From Candidatus Methanovirga meridionalis (GTDB lineage Archaea; Methanobacteriota; Methanobacteria; Methanobacteriales; Methanobacteriaceae): 7,917 nt of DNA. The notes under the pieces are model-generated. The model did not search any database. It saw only the letters and a program-made list of their open reading frames with translations, and was not told the DNA's origin. The position numbers and the translations under genes were made by a program. Of this stretch, positions 6,258 to 7,917 are shown in pieces. Location: positions 1 to 7,917 of the forward strand of contig JAITPS010000043.1 of NCBI GenBank assembly GCA_031289325.1, in the 5' to 3' direction. Every line of letters starts with the position of its first letter. The first letter of the stretch is position 1.

Positions 6258-6398
6258 CAATGAAAAGACATTGATCTTAAAATAGAAATTTTGGAATAAA
6301 ACCAAGAATTTCAGATTATTGATTTGCTTATCAGAGGTGAATGCAGTAGTATGTTTAATTTCAAGTTCACGAAACCTATTCTTTAAGATATTAACATG
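6243..6398 (-). pseudogene. Coding-like minus-strand remnant, possibly a transposase tail
   Basis: Read leftwards from 6398, one frame stays open for 51 codons to TAA at 6243-6245, without any ATG. It reads HVNILKNRFRELEIKHTTAF, then TSDKQINNLKFLVLFQNFYF. The pattern of a basic stretch followed by an aromatic, hydrophobic helix resembles C-terminal ends of DDE transposases, but I cannot name the family. It overlaps the last 15 bases of the DUF2283 gene and lies on the same strand as the truncated transposase at the right edge. It may equally be a chance open frame in AT-rich DNA. Confidence 0.25.
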
Positions 6399-6437
6399 TT
6401 AAAATTATTTTTATTGTCAGAACAGCTAAACATGTTA
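6391..6437. repeat. Paired AACATGTTA motif flanking 27 bp
   Basis: AACATGTTA occurs at 6393-6401 and again at 6429-6437, where it overlaps the stop codon of the STAS gene. The first copy is part of a 12-base palindrome (6391-6402). On the minus strand the two can pair as a hairpin of about 8 bp downstream of the STAS gene. It is either a terminator-like structure or a small duplication left by an insertion. Confidence 0.4.
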
Positions 6438-6758
6438 GTATTGTGTGCATATTATATGCTGTTGGTCTTCCACATCGATTTCCTCTTCTTTTAAAGATTT
6501 AATAACAACATCAAACATTTTACGAACATTATCATCCATATTCTTCTCAACAATCTCGGCATTGGTATTTCTTTTTTGATAAACATATTCTTGAGCAAAT
6601 GAGCGACTCATGAAAGTAATATTCTGGAAATCAATCAGGATATTCATTGAAGCATTTTTGTTAATCACATCATTAAATAAGTTTTCAGCTATGTATCTCA
6701 TGCCCAAAATAGTATGATTAACTATTTTTTCAAGCTTTATTTCTTTATATTCTGTCAT
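6435..6758 (-). CDS. STAS-like DUF4325 protein, partner of the GHKL ATPase
   Basis: A 107-residue protein from ATG 6758. A TTG at 6764 would add two residues but lies only one base from the Shine-Dalgarno AAGGTG (6771-6766), while the ATG has a normal 7-base gap. Residues 17-80 fit the STAS-like DUF4325 domain: an N-terminal helix, the strand MNILIDFQNITFMSRSF (38-54) and the following EYVYQKRN helix. Ser51 and Ser53 lie in the FMSRSF turn, where anti-anti-sigma factors of the SpoIIAA type carry their phosphorylated serine. It follows the ATP-binding gene by 17 bases, so the two form one operon. Known relatives pair with GHKL kinases as switch proteins, whereas the target here is unknown. The acidic C-terminal tail (90-98) is outside the domain. 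Confidence 0.75.
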   Translation of the reverse strand: MTEYKEIKLEKIVNHTILGMRYIAENLFNDVINKNASMNILIDFQNITFMSRSFAQEYVYQKRNTNAEIVEKNMDDNVRKMFDVVIKSLKEEEIDVEDQQHIICTQY

Positions 6759-6765
6759 CTTCAAA

Positions 6766-6771
6766 CACCTT
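6766..6771 (-). promoter_or_regulatory. Shine-Dalgarno of the STAS-like gene
   Basis: AAGGTG on the minus strand (6771 to 6766) in the 17-base gap after the ATPase stop. Its spacing, 7 bases to ATG 6758 and 1 base to TTG 6764, makes the ATG the start. Confidence 0.65.
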
Positions 6772-6775
6772 CATA

Positions 6776-7564
6776 TTATTTTTTAAATGTTGTTTTTTCC
6801 ATATAAGGATAAATATCAATACTATTCTTCCTAACTCTTATACTTATTAATGTGCCTTTAATATATTTATCCTCAACGCTTTTATAGTTAATTTCTTTTT
6901 CATTAATGTAGCATGCTCCATTCCTTGAAGCTATTAAAATAGATCCTTTATTGCCTTCAGTAACAAGGCGAATAGTGCTATTAAGACCAGTGCCTCTCAT
7001 TTCTTCATTTTTGATTGCTGTTGATCTACCATTTATTGCTTGATGGATTGCATCACAATCATTTTTAAATTCAAAACCATATTCTTCAAATCGTCCTGGT
7101 ATTGAAACTCCATTATCCATAAAACTTATATCTGCTACACCTATGTTCGGAAATAATTGTGCTAATGCATAGCCTATTGTGAAATCAGAATGATCATGAA
7201 TATTATTTATCATTTCTCCGATTAAAAATTGTGTTGCATTAACTCCACCATATTCTTTTATTTGATCACTAAACTTTGAATCTATTTCAATATTATTTTT
7301 ATTAGTAAATTTTTTATAAGGCATGCTCGTAATTATAGGTTCTTCTAATCCTAAAATGCTTTTAATACAATGATCCGTTTTATCATTAACAATATAATTT
7401 TTAATATTTATGTTTTCTGCGAAATTTATTGAAGGTAGTAAAATTGTAGGAGTTAAAAAGTCAATTTGACTCAGATCTAATTCATCATTATTTAAATCAT
7501 GATTTTTAATAATTTTTTCAAATTTTTTGAAATCATCTAATAAATTAGGTATCCTGCTTGTCAT
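6776..7564 (-). CDS. GHKL-family ATP-binding protein (anti-sigma-like kinase fold)
   Basis: This is a 262-residue soluble protein. Its Bergerat ATP-binding fold is complete: N box GEMINNIHDHS (116-126, with E117, N121, H123), G1 box FMDNGVSIP (148-156, D150), G2 box MRGTGLN (189-195) and a closing KGTLISIRV strand (236-244). There is no phospho-acceptor His box, transmembrane segment or sensor domain, so it is not an ordinary sensor histidine kinase; it resembles SpoIIAB/RsbW-type serine kinases. The first 100 residues include DLSQIDFLTPTILLPSINF (30-48), which itself looks like a STAS-type strand-turn-helix. It starts at ATG 7564 with AGGAG (7579-7575) 10 bases upstream. The STAS-like gene follows in the same operon, suggesting the two proteins bind each other. 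The fold is certain; the pathway is not. Confidence 0.85.
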   Translation of the reverse strand: MTSRIPNLLDDFKKFEKIIKNHDLNNDELDLSQIDFLTPTILLPSINFAENINIKNYIVNDKTDHCIKSILGLEEPIITSMPYKKFTNKNNIEIDSKFSDQIKEYGGVNATQFLIGEMINNIHDHSDFTIGYALAQLFPNIGVADISFMDNGVSIPGRFEEYGFEFKNDCDAIHQAINGRSTAIKNEEMRGTGLNSTIRLVTEGNKGSILIASRNGACYINEKEINYKSVEDKYIKGTLISIRVRKNSIDIYPYMEKTTFKK

Positions 7565-7574
7565 TATACAATAT

Positions 7575-7579
7575 CTCCT
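7575..7579 (-). promoter_or_regulatory. Shine-Dalgarno of the GHKL gene
   Basis: AGGAG on the minus strand (7579 to 7575), 10 bases before ATG 7564. Confidence 0.65.
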
Positions 7580-7627
7580 AAAGAGAAATTTACAAATTTA
7601 TGTTATCCATTCTCATTATTTAAAGTT

Positions 7628-7915
7628 TTATTCTTTTATATAATTCATGTACATTTCATCAAACTCTATATCTTCACTTAATTTTGGAGGAGGGCAGTTT
7701 TTTTCAGTGATATCTCTTATTAAATTTGCAATTCGTGTAATTGTCTTTCGAGTGTATGGTAATTCTTTAGACATCATATTTACACTCTTAAAAGGCAGAT
7801 TAAATAAGATATAAAAGATTACATTCATTGGAACTTTAGTTTTATGGAAAATAGTTCCTGTGTAATCACTAAAGTTCAAACCACACTTTTTACAAGAGTA
7901 ATGTCTTGTTTTAAA
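7628..7915 (-). pseudogene. IS1595-like transposase, N-terminal fragment (runs off right edge)
   Basis: The frame is open to the right window edge; the TTG at 7879 is an internal leucine codon. The visible 95 residues begin FKTRHYSCKKCGLNFSDYTG, the second half of a zinc ribbon (CKKC). They continue with TIFHKTKVPMNVIFYILFNL and a helix-turn-helix ending RKTITRIANLIRDI, as in IS1595/ISXO2-type transposases. The frame then reaches IEFDEMYMNYIKE and stops. The DEMY is where the first catalytic Asp of the DDE domain lies; the rest of the catalytic domain, more than 150 residues in intact members, is missing. The element cannot transpose itself. No terminal inverted repeat was found next to it. 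It shows past transposon activity beside the GHKL operon. Confidence 0.75.
7636..7643 (-). promoter_or_regulatory. Candidate TATA box of the GHKL/STAS operon
   Basis: TTATATAA on the minus strand (7643 to 7636), inside the last codons of the transposase remnant. A start about 25 bases on, near 7612, would leave a leader of about 48 bases before ATG 7564. Only 63 bases separate the genes, so the promoter has to be in or near this region unless the operon is read through from the transposase. Confidence 0.3.
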
Positions 7916-7917
7916 AG

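Noticed and set aside
6258..6273. CAATG/CATTG hairpin after the DUF2283 gene as a terminator
   Set aside because: The stem is only 5 bp and no T-run follows on the plus strand.
6776..7564. Sensor histidine kinase of a two-component system
   Set aside because: There is no His box, sensor or membrane segment and no response regulator nearby; the adjacent STAS-like gene points to an anti-sigma-like kinase instead.

Overview
The window is very AT-rich and looks like a chromosomal accessory region of a host-associated methanogenic archaeon of the Methanobacteriales, most like Methanobrevibacter or Methanosphaera. This rests on the beta-sandwich repeat protein at the left edge (an 'adhesin-like protein' of the type these genera carry in large numbers), GGTG/GGAG Shine-Dalgarno sites, TTTATATA-type TATA boxes and the A/T-ending codons. 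The assignment comes from family recognition, not from a marker gene.

Layout. Positions 3-542 hold the 3' end of an adhesin-like gene, followed by a perfect palindrome and a T-run that together look like a terminator. Positions 543-885 contain a doubtful coding remnant, a hairpin and a promoter. Positions 886-3858 encode a complete 990-residue single-chain restriction-modification enzyme (type IIG, Eco57I-like) with a PD-(D/E)XK nuclease, a gamma-type N6-adenine methyltransferase and a C-terminal recognition region. A 489-base, extremely AT-rich spacer follows, built partly from degenerate direct repeats. Positions 4348-5418 encode a solitary nuclease with an HsdR-type N-terminal domain.

Positions 5558-6257 hold two overlapping small genes: a DUF4258-like protein, probably starting at an unusual ATT codon behind a strong Shine-Dalgarno, and a DUF2283 protein. 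Together they resemble a toxin-antitoxin pair. On the minus strand (7564 to 6435) lies a two-gene operon: a GHKL-type ATP-binding protein and a STAS-like (DUF4325) protein, the combination known from bacterial partner-switching regulators. It is preceded by a truncated IS1595-like transposase that runs off the right edge. A further coding-like minus-strand stretch sits beyond the STAS gene.

Taken together this looks like a small defence and stress island next to a surface-protein gene: one stand-alone R-M system, one orphan nuclease, one toxin-antitoxin-like pair and one GHKL/STAS switch, with transposon debris and low-complexity spacers that suggest repeated insertion and loss. The most unusual points are the ATT start, the GHKL/STAS pair in an archaeon (archaea have no sigma factors for such a switch to control) and the duplicated spacer.
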